Below the pieces are notes generated by a model. It saw only the letters and a program-made list of their open reading frames with translations. It made no database searches and was not told where the DNA came from. A stretch of DNA of 64,000 nucleotides from CAZAQV01 sp964487255 (GTDB lineage Bacteria > Myxococcota_A > Polyangia > Polyangiales > CAZAQV01). The stretch covers positions 26,955 through 90,954 of the forward strand of contig CAZAQV010000026.1 in NCBI GenBank assembly GCA_964487255.1, in the 5' to 3' direction. Shown here one piece after another: positions 16,871 to 26,346 of this stretch (position 1 is its first letter; each line of letters starts with the position of its first letter). The position numbers and the translations under genes are program-made.

Positions 16871-17407
16871 ATGAGCGAGCCAAGCGCCAAAACACAACAT
16901 GAAGTGGTCGATCGAGATGCGGTTTTTCGCGAAGTGATGAACGACCTGCAACCTGGTCTTGCACGCATCTGCGCTGGCTACGAGAACAACAATGCCGAAC
17001 GCAAGGACTTGCTTCAAGACATGCTGCTGGCAATCTGGCGTGCGCTGCCCGGGTTCCGGAACGAGGCCTCGCTACGAACTTGGTGCTATCGAATCGCAAA
17101 CAATGTAGCCATCAACCACGTCGTAAACGCCAAACGACGTAAAAGACGCGCGGATGAGGCGCTGCCGATCGCAACCCCTGTCGATCCCCAACAGCGCGCG
17201 GTTCGCATCGCGGAATCAGAGCGACTCACGGCGGCGATTCGCCAAATCAGCGTTGTCGACAGACAGCTTCTCATGCTCTGGCTGGAAGAACTTTCAGGCG
17301 ATGAGATTTCAGAGGTCACCGGTCTCTCGCAGACCAATATTTCCTCTCGCCTTCACCGGGCGCGCAAGAAACTGAAACAGATTTTGGAGGTCGACGATGG
17401 CAGATGA
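16871..17407 (+). CDS. ECF-type RNA polymerase sigma factor
   Basis: The 178-residue protein has sigma region 2 (KDLLQDMLLAIWRALPGFRNEAS, with RTWCYRIANNVAINH) and region 4 (LSGDEISEVTGLSQTNISSRLHRARKKL, the helix-turn-helix for the -35 box). This length and the absence of region 3 are typical of extracytoplasmic function sigma factors. Its end overlaps the next gene by 11 nt, so that membrane protein is likely made with it and may control it. No autoregulatory promoter could be identified. Confidence 0.92.
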   Translation: MSEPSAKTQHEVVDRDAVFREVMNDLQPGLARICAGYENNNAERKDLLQDMLLAIWRALPGFRNEASLRTWCYRIANNVAINHVVNAKRRKRRADEALPIATPVDPQQRAVRIAESERLTAAIRQISVVDRQLLMLWLEELSGDEISEVTGLSQTNISSRLHRARKKLKQILEVDDGR

Positions 17408-17960
17408 AAGCTACGAACTCAAAACCCTATGGAAAGAACAAAAAACGGAGGTCATTGAAATGAAAGCACTCACTCAACTGGACAACAACTTTCGCGAAAC
17501 CATTCGTCAGCGCAACTGGCTTGAATGGATCGCATGCGTCGTCGTCGCAGTCTTCTTTAGTGTGCCTGTGCTCGCGGACGGCGCATTGCTGATAAGAATC
17601 GGTGCGGCCATCGTCGTCACAGCCGCGCTGTTCGTTGCATACAAGCTTTGGCGCGACGGGCGAGTTGAAACACAGCTCGACCCGACACTGCCGACGAGCG
17701 ATAACGTGGCTCGACATAGAGAGAACCTGCTGCGTCAGGCGCGTCTTTTGAGGCGCGCACCGCTCTGGTACGTGGCGCCGATCGCCCTTGGCTGGTCCTT
17801 CATCTGGGTGGGCGGATTCCTTGTGCGGCTGAGTGCCGACAACGTCCGCGCTGGCGACTTTCTCTACCTGGCGCTGTGTGTGACGCTCTTTGTCGGCGTT
17901 GCTTGGCTCAACCTTCGAGCCGCACAGAAACTGGATCGAAAAGCCGCCGATCTCGCGTAG
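17397..17960 (+). CDS. Four-helix membrane protein, possible partner of the ECF sigma factor
   Basis: The 187-residue product starts inside the end of the sigma gene. A charged N-terminal segment of about 40 residues is followed by two membrane helices (about 42-85), a cytoplasmic loop rich in Arg, and two more helices (about 125-175). The position fits an anti-sigma factor, but no zinc motif (HxxxCxxC) of the usual ZAS anti-sigma domain is present. An unconventional anti-sigma role is an inference from gene order. Confidence 0.75.
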   Translation: MADESYELKTLWKEQKTEVIEMKALTQLDNNFRETIRQRNWLEWIACVVVAVFFSVPVLADGALLIRIGAAIVVTAALFVAYKLWRDGRVETQLDPTLPTSDNVARHRENLLRQARLLRRAPLWYVAPIALGWSFIWVGGFLVRLSADNVRAGDFLYLALCVTLFVGVAWLNLRAAQKLDRKAADLA

Positions 17961-17973
17961 GTCAAGGCCGCTC

Positions 17974-18015
17974 CAACAATCGGTCCTACAAGAAATATGT
18001 GGGACCGAGTTGTTG
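17974..18015. terminator. Long hairpin between convergent genes
   Basis: CAACAATCGGTCCTACA (17974-17990) is nearly the reverse complement of 17998-18015, with one bulge and one mismatch, around a short A/T loop. It sits between two convergent genes. No T-run follows on either strand, so it would be an unusual intrinsic terminator or a transcript-end hairpin. Confidence 0.35.
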
Positions 18016-18032
18016 AGGACGATGAGTCGAAC

Positions 18033-18341
18033 TTACTCGACGACGCGGTAGACTTCGAAGCGGTGTGAGCCGTCGACAAAAAGCTCGCTGAAGCGTTTGC
18101 CGTAATGCTCCATGCGGGACCAACTATTGATCTTGGCGATCTGTTCTTCGAACACGGACAGGCTTTCAACCTCCGACTCCGACATCACCGTGGAGTCGGG
18201 TTGGCCAATCGATGCAGTGTAAATGCGAGACTTGGGGTGACCAAGTTCCTTCTGCGCTTCGGCAAGAAACTCTTTGTACAGGCCCACTGCCTCACTGCGT
18301 CGTCCAGCCTTTGCGATAGCGATGTCACGAATTACAAACAT
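18033..18341 (-). CDS. Small NIPSNAP/ABM-like protein
   Basis: The start at ATG 18341 is supported by a perfect AAGGAGG ribosome site immediately upstream. The 102-residue product begins MFVIRDIAIAKAG and has the alternating strand/helix pattern of dimeric ferredoxin-like-fold proteins (NIPSNAP or antibiotic biosynthesis monooxygenase type), including a Tyr-rich end (HRFEVYRVVE). The function is unclear; such proteins are often small cytosolic enzymes or binding proteins. Confidence 0.75.
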   Translation of the reverse strand: MFVIRDIAIAKAGRRSEAVGLYKEFLAEAQKELGHPKSRIYTASIGQPDSTVMSESEVESLSVFEEQIAKINSWSRMEHYGKRFSELFVDGSHRFEVYRVVE

Positions 18342-18493
18342 GGGAACCTCCTTTTGGTATCTCGGTAGCGTACGCCCGGGTTGAGCACTGGGATACGGGT
18401 CCACCCCCGCGAGCATTGCGCAACCTCACGCCATGGACCGAGGTCCTTACGGCGCCCGTTGCCCGATCGCGCTGAAACGGCGCCGCGTCGCGC

Positions 18494-18739
18494 TTAGGGC
18501 GTAGCCTCTGAGTAGGAAAACACCTCTGGACGAGCCTGTCCGTCAGGCGGGATCACAGCGAGCGATGTCAGCCACGACCCCCCGATGTGCACGGTCCAAA
18601 GTTCGCTGTCCCCTACGTCAAACAGGGTGCACGAGCGGTCGGGCCCGGACGTGCAGAGAAGATATGCCCCCAGATCCATCGCAAACTCATACTCTTTCTC
18701 GATGACGAACGAAAAGTCGGGTGCCTGCGCATTGGCCAA
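18494..18739 (-). CDS. Doubtful small ORF
   Basis: An 81-residue frame begins at a TTG and encodes a mixed alpha/beta product with two Cys (LCTSGPDRSC) and a hydrophobic end. No ribosome site or family supports it. It is divergent from the KOW-like gene and leaves 11 nt between the starts. It could be a remnant of a larger gene or non-coding. Confidence 0.3.
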   Translation of the reverse strand: MANAQAPDFSFVIEKEYEFAMDLGAYLLCTSGPDRSCTLFDVGDSELWTVHIGGSWLTSLAVIPPDGQARPEVFSYSEATP

Positions 18740-18750
18740 AAGTGGACGAC

Positions 18751-19164
18751 ATGCTTCTGGTGGAGGCCGAGACGGTTTCCGAACGGAACACCGATGACGT
18801 CTGGGAGAGTTCGGACCGCATTGTCGTAGCCAATGCGGACAACCTCGTGGCCGCGGCCGCCCAAGTCCTTCCCTTGGCTGGCGGGTCGTTCGGTCGTGAA
18901 CAGATTACCTCACTCGCAGCGCGCGATCGCACATTGGCGGTGGCAACCTCATTTGGTCGAGTGCTGCTTTTCGACCTCTCGGATCCTCCTCCGCCCGCAG
19001 CATTCGGAGTCGGCACCCAGGTCCGTCTGACGGACGGTGTCTTCGCCAAGTTCACGGGCGCGATCAGTGCTGTCGAGGGAGAGACCCTGACCGTCGAAGT
19101 CGTTGTTTTTGGACGCGCCACGCCGGTGACGGTCACCACCGATCAGGTCGAAGCGGTCGATTAG
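18751..19164 (+). CDS. KOW-motif-like protein
   Basis: From ATG 18751 the product has 137 residues (GTG 18721 adds 10). The last 50 residues (VGTQVRLTDGVFAKFTGAISAV and the following strands) match the KOW beta-barrel fold of NusG and ribosomal proteins, which binds RNA or RNA polymerase. The N-terminal 85 residues are of mixed structure and could be a reduced NGN-like domain, though this is not clear. A NusG-like accessory factor is possible. Confidence 0.6.
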   Translation: MLLVEAETVSERNTDDVWESSDRIVVANADNLVAAAAQVLPLAGGSFGREQITSLAARDRTLAVATSFGRVLLFDLSDPPPPAAFGVGTQVRLTDGVFAKFTGAISAVEGETLTVEVVVFGRATPVTVTTDQVEAVD

Positions 19165-19305
19165 ACGAGTTCTTTCCGTCAAGGGCCCGCTGCGGCAAAC
19201 GCGAGCTGGTTATATTGACAAGAAGCCGCACGCTCTGCCTGGAGAGGCCAATTGTGTATGCCAAACGCGAGTATTTTTCGCCGTGACGCTCACTACGATG
19301 AAGGC

Positions 19306-19992
19306 ATGTCGAAAGCGAGTCTCCTGAGTTTCGTCGCCTGTCTTTTTCTACCCGCCACGCTGCAGGCCCAGCAGGTCTGTCCGCCCGGACAAGACTGCCT
19401 CGTGTATGACCCCTCCCCGGTTGAAGCACGAACGCGCCGGCTACAGTTGTTCGGCCGGGTCGGTCTCTTTGGCAGCACCAGCATGGTGCTTCATGACATC
19501 AACAAGACCGGACCCGTGCTCGAAGAGATGCAGATCGACCTGGCTCCCATCTGGACCGGTGGGTTGGGCTATTCAACAACGTTCCTCGAGTACTTTTCGA
19601 TGGGCGGGCGAATTTCGGTGGGTACGTTTAGCCCAGCGCAAGCGGACAGCGAGCACGCGTCGCTCTTCGCGATCGAGGCCTTCGCCACGCCGCGCGCTCA
19701 GCTGCCTTTCGGGAGCGGCGAGAGCCCCGGCGAGCATGCGGGCTCCGTATACTTGCAGACCCCGATCGGTCTCACCGTGTTCGTTCCGCTACAAACCGAT
19801 TCCCTACCCGAACCGGCGTTTGGTTTCGGGGTCGAAGTTGGGACCGAATACTGGCTCCTCGACCCCATCGGCGTGTTCGTGGAAGCAGGCTACCGCTGCC
19901 GCTCGTTCGATTATAAGGCAGCGGTCGACAAGGTGGTCGCCTACGAACTTGGCGACTGGGGCCTCACTGTCGGTACGACGCTCATGTTTTAA
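19306..19992 (+). CDS. Putative outer-membrane beta-barrel protein
   Basis: Starting at ATG 19306 (an 18-residue longer frame begins at GTG 19252), the 228-residue product has a cleavable signal peptide ending in LQAQQ. Then come alternating amphipathic strands with aromatic girdle residues and a C-terminal Phe, the usual ending of outer-membrane barrels. It is convergent with another barrel gene and overlaps it by 4 nt at the stops. No substrate can be inferred. Confidence 0.7.
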   Translation: MSKASLLSFVACLFLPATLQAQQVCPPGQDCLVYDPSPVEARTRRLQLFGRVGLFGSTSMVLHDINKTGPVLEEMQIDLAPIWTGGLGYSTTFLEYFSMGGRISVGTFSPAQADSEHASLFAIEAFATPRAQLPFGSGESPGEHAGSVYLQTPIGLTVFVPLQTDSLPEPAFGFGVEVGTEYWLLDPIGVFVEAGYRCRSFDYKAAVDKVVAYELGDWGLTVGTTLMF

Positions 19993-20702
19993 AAACGGAA
20001 GCCCAAGCGGAGCAGGTTGAGGTTGAGCCCGAGGCTCGCCTTGTTGGCCCGTGGTCCGTGCTCGAAAAGTGTCGTCGGGTCGCCCGAGAAAAAGGGTCCG
20101 CCTTCGATGCAGTTGCCACAATACCCCGCACTGGCGCCGAGCAGCGGGGTGATCACGAAGTCTCCGAGCGTGAAGCGGTAGCCGATGTCGACGCCCGCGT
20201 GAAGCTCGTAGTCGACTTCATTAAGTTCGCTCGCTTCGCTCTCGGAGCAGCTGAGCCAGCTTCCGCTCTGCGCCGCGCTTGTGCTGAAGTAACGACCGAC
20301 CAATTTCGGCAGAATGAACAAACCATCGCGCTCGTCGTTCATGTAGATGCTCAGACCACTCGCAACCCAGCCCCCGAGAGACACGGAACTGCAACCATAC
20401 ATGTCGCCGTAAAGCAGCGAAGCCTCGAACGACCACTCAAGTCGGTCATCGAGCGCAACACTGCCGCCAACCGGGACATAGAGCACGCCGGCAACGGCCA
20501 TCACGGTACTCGCCAGCGGATAGATAAAGACCGTTGTCGTAGGAGTCGGATCGGACTGCTGGTTCCACACCGCAGGAAACGAGACCTCGCCGTCATCTTG
20601 GGGAAGAAAGAGTGCACCCGGCTCGTTCTGTGCCGACACCGTCGCCGCGAACGCCATGCTCGCAGCGACTGCTAATGCAAGCCCTGCAAAACTTCTCTGC
20701 AC
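19989..20702 (-). CDS. Putative outer-membrane beta-barrel protein
   Basis: The 237-residue product from GTG 20702 has a clear signal peptide (AAATVSAQ cleavage region). Many short amphipathic strands follow, with five Cys including a CGNC and ending in LRLGFRF, a terminal Phe as in Bam-assembled barrels. It overlaps its convergent neighbour by 4 nt. Function is unknown. The start codon is not certain, because AAGG lies almost directly against the GTG. Confidence 0.7.
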   Translation of the reverse strand: MQRSFAGLALAVAASMAFAATVSAQNEPGALFLPQDDGEVSFPAVWNQQSDPTPTTTVFIYPLASTVMAVAGVLYVPVGGSVALDDRLEWSFEASLLYGDMYGCSSVSLGGWVASGLSIYMNDERDGLFILPKLVGRYFSTSAAQSGSWLSCSESEASELNEVDYELHAGVDIGYRFTLGDFVITPLLGASAGYCGNCIEGGPFFSGDPTTLFEHGPRANKASLGLNLNLLRLGFRF

Positions 20703-20844
20703 ACCTTAAGTGTTACACAAACTTCGCAAGTGTGAAGGGAGTCCGTCCTCCGGGGGGTAGCCTATTGTGGGATGGCCCCCTCTGTGCTCTGGACGACAAA
20801 TGTGTTATCCAATGCCCAGCTCCACGAAAGAAGGGGGATTTTTC

Positions 20845-22242
20845 ATGGCAGTTCGGACGTGCATTTTTAGACCTGGCCAGCTCACCAGCCTCGCCTGCAT
20901 CCTTGCGGCATCGCTCAGTTCGATGGGCTGCAATGGCGACGGGAACGGTCGCGCTGCGGAGTACTACATTGAGGTCAGCCTTGAACACCTACTTTGTAGA
21001 ACCGTCGATCTGACGCTCAATGGGACGGAAACCCTTACCATCGGCAACGGTGAGTCAACGGCAACCTTCGAGACGCCGGTCACCGATGGTATGACCTACG
21101 AAGTCACGATCTCAAACGCTCCCGCCGACCGATCGTGCGCGCTTATTGCTCAATCCGGAACCATCTCCGGATCCAACGCCACGGTGGATGTGCAATGCGA
21201 TGGCTTCCGCGAGCGCGTTGCACTCGAAGACATCGAGTCGCCCACCACACTGCTCGGAGACACGATCTACATCATCGAACAAGGTGGCGTAGAGCGCTCG
21301 GTGACCTCCGAGCTCACGATCGAGGCCGGCGCCGTGATCAAGTTTGCACCTGACACCGGTGCCCGCACCCATATGCGAGTCGCCGCCAACGCAACCTTTG
21401 AGGTGGCTGGTAGCGAGACTCGCCCCGTTGTCTTTACTTCTCTGCTCGATGACGAGCACGGCTGTGATGACAACATGGACGGAGCGGACACGACCCCGCA
21501 GCCCGGAGACTGGGGTAGTGTCGGTGTTTCGACTTCAAGCGACGCTACGGTCAACTACGCTCTTTTTCTCTACGGTGGCTCAGTCGGAGGAACGCAATAC
21601 AATCCGACGCTCAGTTTCAGCCAAGGTAGCCGGGGCGTTGTCACGAACAGTGCCTTTGCACACAACGGAAGCGGCATAAAAGCCGATGGCTCCGAATTCT
21701 TCGACAGTGGCGCCCTCGACTTCAGTGATGCCGCGACCGATAGCGTCGCAACCGGCAATGTCTTCTACGACAATGGCCTTCCGCTGAGCATTCCGCCGGA
21801 CATGAGCCTCGATGACTCCAACACCTTTCACAAACCAGGGGACACCTCCGTCCGCAATACACGCGAGGCGATTGTACTGACAGGTCATGAGTTTGTGAGC
21901 AGCTCTACTTGGTCCGAAACCGAAGTGGCTTTTGTGAGTCAGCGTAGCCAGACGATACTCAGGCCCGGCGCAAGTCTCACACTCGGAGACGGCGTGGTGG
22001 TCAAAACCTGGGTGGACTCTCCCGTTGGTTCGGAGTGGACGCTTCAAGATGGCGCCTCGCAACTCGTCAACCTCGACGGAACCGACGTTTACTTCACCAG
22101 CATCGCTGACGATGAAGTGGGCGGTGACAGCAATGGGGATGGCGGGGCGAGCACGCCCTCGGCTGGCGATTGGACCGGTATCTATGACAGTAAGGCCATG
22201 TCCTGGGTTACCGGAGACAACATCTTATACGCCGAGCACTAG
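20845..22242 (+). CDS. Beta-helix-like lipoprotein
   Basis: ATG 20845 is preceded by AAGGGGGA. The 465-residue product has a lipoprotein signal ending at LSSMGC. After an N-terminal sandwich-like domain (about residues 35-120), a long region of short repeating strands with many Gly, Asn, Asp and Thr (VIKFAPDTGARTHMRV, VVFTSLLDDEHG repeated later as VYFTSIADDEVGG) suggests a right-handed parallel beta-helix. The two copies of the FTS-DDE-G motif show internal duplication. It is probably a cell-surface protein of unknown role. Confidence 0.75.
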   Translation: MAVRTCIFRPGQLTSLACILAASLSSMGCNGDGNGRAAEYYIEVSLEHLLCRTVDLTLNGTETLTIGNGESTATFETPVTDGMTYEVTISNAPADRSCALIAQSGTISGSNATVDVQCDGFRERVALEDIESPTTLLGDTIYIIEQGGVERSVTSELTIEAGAVIKFAPDTGARTHMRVAANATFEVAGSETRPVVFTSLLDDEHGCDDNMDGADTTPQPGDWGSVGVSTSSDATVNYALFLYGGSVGGTQYNPTLSFSQGSRGVVTNSAFAHNGSGIKADGSEFFDSGALDFSDAATDSVATGNVFYDNGLPLSIPPDMSLDDSNTFHKPGDTSVRNTREAIVLTGHEFVSSSTWSETEVAFVSQRSQTILRPGASLTLGDGVVVKTWVDSPVGSEWTLQDGASQLVNLDGTDVYFTSIADDEVGGDSNGDGGASTPSAGDWTGIYDSKAMSWVTGDNILYAEH

Positions 22243-22260
22243 ACCCTTCGCGCGCCGAGC

Positions 22261-24216
22261 CTAGGGCGTGAGGTCACGGTCCGAGAGCACGATCAGCCGA
22301 TCTTGTTCGCCGAGCGCAAAGGCCTGCCTACGGTCGGGATTGAGCACTGTCGTAAGCTCTCCTTCTTCGCTGCAGACAAGAAAACCAAGTGCCAAATCGC
22401 CCCGAGGTGCGGCGTCCCTTTGAAACGTCTCGAATTGAAGCTGTTTGCCTACATAGCCGTAGTCACTGGCGCGACGAAACGTGATCTCGGTACCACCGGT
22501 GCTGAACAGGTCCGTATACACCGCGTTCAGATCCCGACTCAGGCTGATCTGGGCAAGCATGTGACTAAGTATGACGGGACTGATGAGCACCTCACCGTAC
22601 TTCTTGCCAAACAGATTGACGTTGGCGGGGTCTAGGATTTCGATGATGAGATGTGGTCGCTTTTCACATTCAACCAAGGCGCGTTGAAGCGCGAGGTAGC
22701 CGACAACGGTCCTCGCGTCAGAGGCCTCTCCTGAGCCAAGTCGGTCGTTACCAACGAGAAAGATATTGTCATAGATCTCGAGTGGCAGCTCCGCGAGCTC
22801 AGTCGGCATTACGTAGTCGAGTTCCAGGTGGCGCACCTGCACACGTTTGAGAGCGGGCACGAACTTCCGCGTGGTCACCTCTCGCTCCTCACGGGTCACC
22901 AGCGAGACGACATCCACTTGGTAGCTCTCGCGCTCGCTGCAAGACAGCTCGAACAAGAGCGGGGGCACCTTATGGCTCCAACCAAGCACCAGCAGGCGCC
23001 GTTCGCGAACAGGCCCACGCGGTCGCATAGACTCGCGGTCTTGCGAACCGACAAGCGCAAGTGACGAGGACCGCGCCGGTTTCACATCCGCGTAGTCTCG
23101 CGCAAAGACGACCAAACGGTCACCTCGCTGGTAGACGGTGTCGAGCGGCGGATTAATATGCGCGTGCGCTCGGGCGCCCACCTCTGTCGCTCGAAGGAAA
23201 CCGATGGGTATCGCCTTCGGAAAGAATCCGAATAGCTCACCAAAGGTCTTGCCGATGAGAGCAGGTTCGTCTCGTACGAATGGCTCGTTGCCTTCGCGGT
23301 GTGTCAGAAGCTCGGTATAGGTCTGCGAGAGCCCCTCGTGACGAATGTTCTGTGCGACGAGTCGAGATATGACGGCGTCCGCGGCCAAGACCTCCAACGG
23401 GCCACGATAAGCAGCCTTTGCAAGTTCAACTTTTCTCGGGTCGAGAACCTCTGCGACAGCAAGCGGTAGCTCGTCGATTGCAGAGAGCGTCGGATGGTTA
23501 CTCATCGAAAGCAGCACCTTGATGGTGTGCGTGTCGACGGCCTCGGGCCCCTCGACCGCGAAGTCGCCGGCCGGTAGAATCACCGACGCCGCGTGCGCGA
23601 AGTCGACCCGTATGAGGTGACCGCTACGAAGGGGCGAGCCCGATCGCAACGTCACCTGCTTCGAGTTCCACACCTTCCCCACACGGCTCTTTAGTTCGTT
23701 ACGCAGTGAAACCCCTGCTTCGCGCGCCAGCACGACCATGTGTAGGCGTTGTGCGCCGTGCCGCTTCAAAAAGCGCTTCACGCGTGTGCTCGACAAAAAC
23801 AGGTCGCGCATGATGATCGCCGTGCGCTCGGTCCAACCCAAAATGAGCACGTGGTTGTTTCGGGCAACGGGCGTGACCCCGCTCTCAAGGTGCTTGATGG
23901 TTGCGTTGAGCCATTGGGTCAAAATCGCGACCAGCGAACCCATGAAAAGCACGTAGCCGAGCACGGTGATGACGGTCGAGATGACGCGCTTGACCGTCCC
24001 CTCGTCGTCACCGAGATAACCGGGGTCGGTCAGACGCAAAAAAGCCCACCATACCGAATCGTCCAGGGAGGACGTTCCATGGCTCGAGGCATTGAGCAGC
24101 GCGCCACCGGCAATCGAAATCAATCCGATCAAAGCTGCTACGAAAAGCAGTTGATACGCTGCACCACGGACGAGAAAACGCTCAAGAGCATGTTTGATGC
24201 GAAGCAGAAAACGCAT
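22261..24216 (-). CDS. CASTOR/POLLUX-type ion channel with two RCK-like domains
   Basis: The 651-residue protein has N-terminal membrane helices (about 18-45 and 80-105) around a pore loop (FLRLTDPGYLG). Two Rossmann-type RCK/TrkA-N-like domains follow, starting at VLILGWTERT (about 120) and LLVLGWSHK (about 400). This layout is that of bacterial CASTOR/POLLUX-related channels, which gate cation flow by ligand or ion binding to the cytosolic ring. The pore lacks the TVGYG filter of K+ channels. It lies 17 nt downstream of a CPA2 antiporter gene, so the pair probably handles K+ or Na+ balance. Confidence 0.85.
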   Translation of the reverse strand: MRFLLRIKHALERFLVRGAAYQLLFVAALIGLISIAGGALLNASSHGTSSLDDSVWWAFLRLTDPGYLGDDEGTVKRVISTVITVLGYVLFMGSLVAILTQWLNATIKHLESGVTPVARNNHVLILGWTERTAIIMRDLFLSSTRVKRFLKRHGAQRLHMVVLAREAGVSLRNELKSRVGKVWNSKQVTLRSGSPLRSGHLIRVDFAHAASVILPAGDFAVEGPEAVDTHTIKVLLSMSNHPTLSAIDELPLAVAEVLDPRKVELAKAAYRGPLEVLAADAVISRLVAQNIRHEGLSQTYTELLTHREGNEPFVRDEPALIGKTFGELFGFFPKAIPIGFLRATEVGARAHAHINPPLDTVYQRGDRLVVFARDYADVKPARSSSLALVGSQDRESMRPRGPVRERRLLVLGWSHKVPPLLFELSCSERESYQVDVVSLVTREEREVTTRKFVPALKRVQVRHLELDYVMPTELAELPLEIYDNIFLVGNDRLGSGEASDARTVVGYLALQRALVECEKRPHLIIEILDPANVNLFGKKYGEVLISPVILSHMLAQISLSRDLNAVYTDLFSTGGTEITFRRASDYGYVGKQLQFETFQRDAAPRGDLALGFLVCSEEGELTTVLNPDRRQAFALGEQDRLIVLSDRDLTP

Positions 24217-24233
24217 AGGTCAAAGTCGTGCGC

Positions 24234-25400
24234 CTATATCGTTCGATCAGGCGGCCGAGTCAATCGCCGAACGAGCGAAATCCAGAACGGGCTGACAATG
24301 AGCGTGGTCGCGATTACAGCAACGGTCAGTTCATAGCCGTACCCCGCGATGATGCCGGCCTGCTTGCCCACAGCAGCGAGCACGAAACTGAACTCTCCGA
24401 TCATCGCAAGCAGGCTTCCACCGTAAAGACTATTGGCCCATGTTCTTCCAGAAACTTTGAGGATGAGCGCATTGATCAACGTGTTCCCGAGCAGGGCCGC
24501 CGCCACAAGCGAAGCCAAAGCGGGGAGGTGCATGGCAACGAAGCGTAGGTCGATGAGCATGCCGATCGACACGAAAAAAAGCGCAACGAAGAGCACGTGA
24601 AGGGGTTTGAGGCTCTCGTGCACCCACTCATGTTCGTCGTTCGCGGAAACGACGATACCTGCCACAAAGCCGCCCAGCGCAACCGAAAGTCCCAGAAAAC
24701 CGGTCAACGAGGCGAAGGCGAAACAAAGCGTGAAGGCCCCGAACAGCTCGAGCTCGCGGTCTTGACCGAACCAGTTGCGCACGCGCAGGGGGATCGAGTT
24801 CCCTCGGGCCAGGTAAACGAAAAGCGCGATGACGAGCACGCCACCCACAAGCTGTCCGATCGCTTGGCTGAGCGAAGGCTTTTCGCCAGCCAGCAAGCCG
24901 AGACAAATCAACATGGGCACCACGAAAATGTCCTGCGCGAGCAACACCCCGATCACGTCGCGACCCGTTGGCGAGTCGCTTTCGCGCGAAGTCGACAATA
25001 ACTTCAATACAACCGCGGTACTGCTGAGGCTGATCACAAAGCCAAGAAGCAGGGAGCGTTGCCAGGGCCATCCAAGCATTGCGCCGAGCGAGAACGTCAC
25101 CGCCAAACTGACGCCGATTTGCGCCAGTGTCCCCAGCACCGAGACCCGCCAGTTGGATATCAACTTGGGGAGCTGGATCTCCATGCCCGCAAAGAAGAGA
25201 AGCAGCACCACGCCGAACTCGCCCATGCGCGCGATGGTCACTTGATCGACGAGTAGCGCGAGGCCGTGAGGTCCAATCGCGACTCCAGCCAGCAGATACC
25301 CAACCACGCTCGGCTGTTTGACCCGTTGCATGAGAACACCGAGCAGCAAAATACCGAGTACAGCGCCGACAATGATCGGCATGGCGGGATCCATATGCAT
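24234..25400 (-). CDS. CPA2-family monovalent cation/H+ antiporter
   Basis: From ATG 25400 the 388-residue protein has about 12 membrane helices with CPA2 signatures: QPSVVGYLLAGVAIGPHGL near the start, FFAGMEIQLPKL, LSSTAVVLKLL and LLAMIGEFSFVLAAVG. It ends after the membrane domain, with no TrkA-N regulatory domain, unlike KefB/KefC. The channel gene just downstream carries RCK-type domains. The neighbouring esterase gene on the other strand begins 73 nt away, so this is a divergent promoter region. Confidence 0.9.
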   Translation of the reverse strand: MHMDPAMPIIVGAVLGILLLGVLMQRVKQPSVVGYLLAGVAIGPHGLALLVDQVTIARMGEFGVVLLLFFAGMEIQLPKLISNWRVSVLGTLAQIGVSLAVTFSLGAMLGWPWQRSLLLGFVISLSSTAVVLKLLSTSRESDSPTGRDVIGVLLAQDIFVVPMLICLGLLAGEKPSLSQAIGQLVGGVLVIALFVYLARGNSIPLRVRNWFGQDRELELFGAFTLCFAFASLTGFLGLSVALGGFVAGIVVSANDEHEWVHESLKPLHVLFVALFFVSIGMLIDLRFVAMHLPALASLVAAALLGNTLINALILKVSGRTWANSLYGGSLLAMIGEFSFVLAAVGKQAGIIAGYGYELTVAVIATTLIVSPFWISLVRRLTRPPDRTI

Positions 25401-25473
25401 CGCGAACGTCACGATTATTCGCCGTGCTTGTGCGCGCTGTCCACCACAACGCCGCGTGCTATCTATCAAAGAG

Positions 25474-26328
25474 ATGGGCGGTACGTTCCGAAAACGAGCC
25501 AAATGGTGGGTCGATCTGGCAGCGCAGACGATGCTCCTCGCAGCCATCGGCTTCTGCGGGTGCGACGCGCCCCTCCCCTCGGCCACCGGTGCCACAAACG
25601 ACTCGCCAGAGCCGGCAAAGCGCGCAGAGTCGGTGAGGGCTCCTGTCGACCCGCCCGGCACACTCGTGCTTCACCGAGGGGGCGCTTTAGAGAGCGAGCG
25701 CGTGCCCGTGGTGATCTTTATTCACGGCATGGGCGATCGGCCGCGCTCCAAACTCTTCGACGGCTTCGATGGAAAGGTGCGCGTATTGATTCCACGCGCC
25801 CCGGTCGCATATGGCCCAGGTTTTCGTTGGTTCGAATACCAAGACGGCACAACACAACAAGCCATCGGCGAGGGCATCGCGCAAGCCGGTGAACAGCTCG
25901 CAATCTGGCTCGTCGAGGTCGGGAAACGCAAGACGACGCTGGGCAAACCCATCATCGTCGGCTTCTCGCAAGGCGGCATGCTCTCGCTCTACTTGGCCAC
26001 GCATCATGCTCACAAGATCAGCGCGGCCCTTCCTATCGCGGGCTATCTACCCAAGAACGTGTGGCCAAACGAACCTGCGCCCAAACCACAACCGACCTTG
26101 CGTGTCGTGCACGGCACCGCCGATCAAATCGTACCGATCGAACCGATGCGCGAGCTTGGGCGCCACCTCAAGGCACTCGGCTGGCGGCTCGATTTGCGTG
26201 AGGTGGATGGCCTCGGTCATCGCGTCGACGCGAGGGTTTTTGACCTACTCTATCAGGACCTACGTGCTGCTGTCGTCGCGCTTGAAGGAACGAAAGGCGC
26301 GCGCGCCAACAGCCACCCAAGGCCCTGA
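25474..26328 (+). CDS. Phospholipase/carboxylesterase-type lipoprotein
   Basis: ATG 25474 opens a 284-residue protein. Residues 1-30 form a signal with a likely lipobox (IGFCGC). The body is an alpha/beta hydrolase of the phospholipase/carboxylesterase family. It has an oxyanion-hole strand VIFIHGMGDR, the nucleophile elbow GFSQGGM, an acid residue in HGTADQIVP and the catalytic His in GLGHRVD. All three triad positions are present, so it should be an active envelope esterase. The substrate is unknown. Confidence 0.88.
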   Translation: MGGTFRKRAKWWVDLAAQTMLLAAIGFCGCDAPLPSATGATNDSPEPAKRAESVRAPVDPPGTLVLHRGGALESERVPVVIFIHGMGDRPRSKLFDGFDGKVRVLIPRAPVAYGPGFRWFEYQDGTTQQAIGEGIAQAGEQLAIWLVEVGKRKTTLGKPIIVGFSQGGMLSLYLATHHAHKISAALPIAGYLPKNVWPNEPAPKPQPTLRVVHGTADQIVPIEPMRELGRHLKALGWRLDLREVDGLGHRVDARVFDLLYQDLRAAVVALEGTKGARANSHPRP

Positions 26329-26346
26329 AGGCTCGCTTCGCGAACG

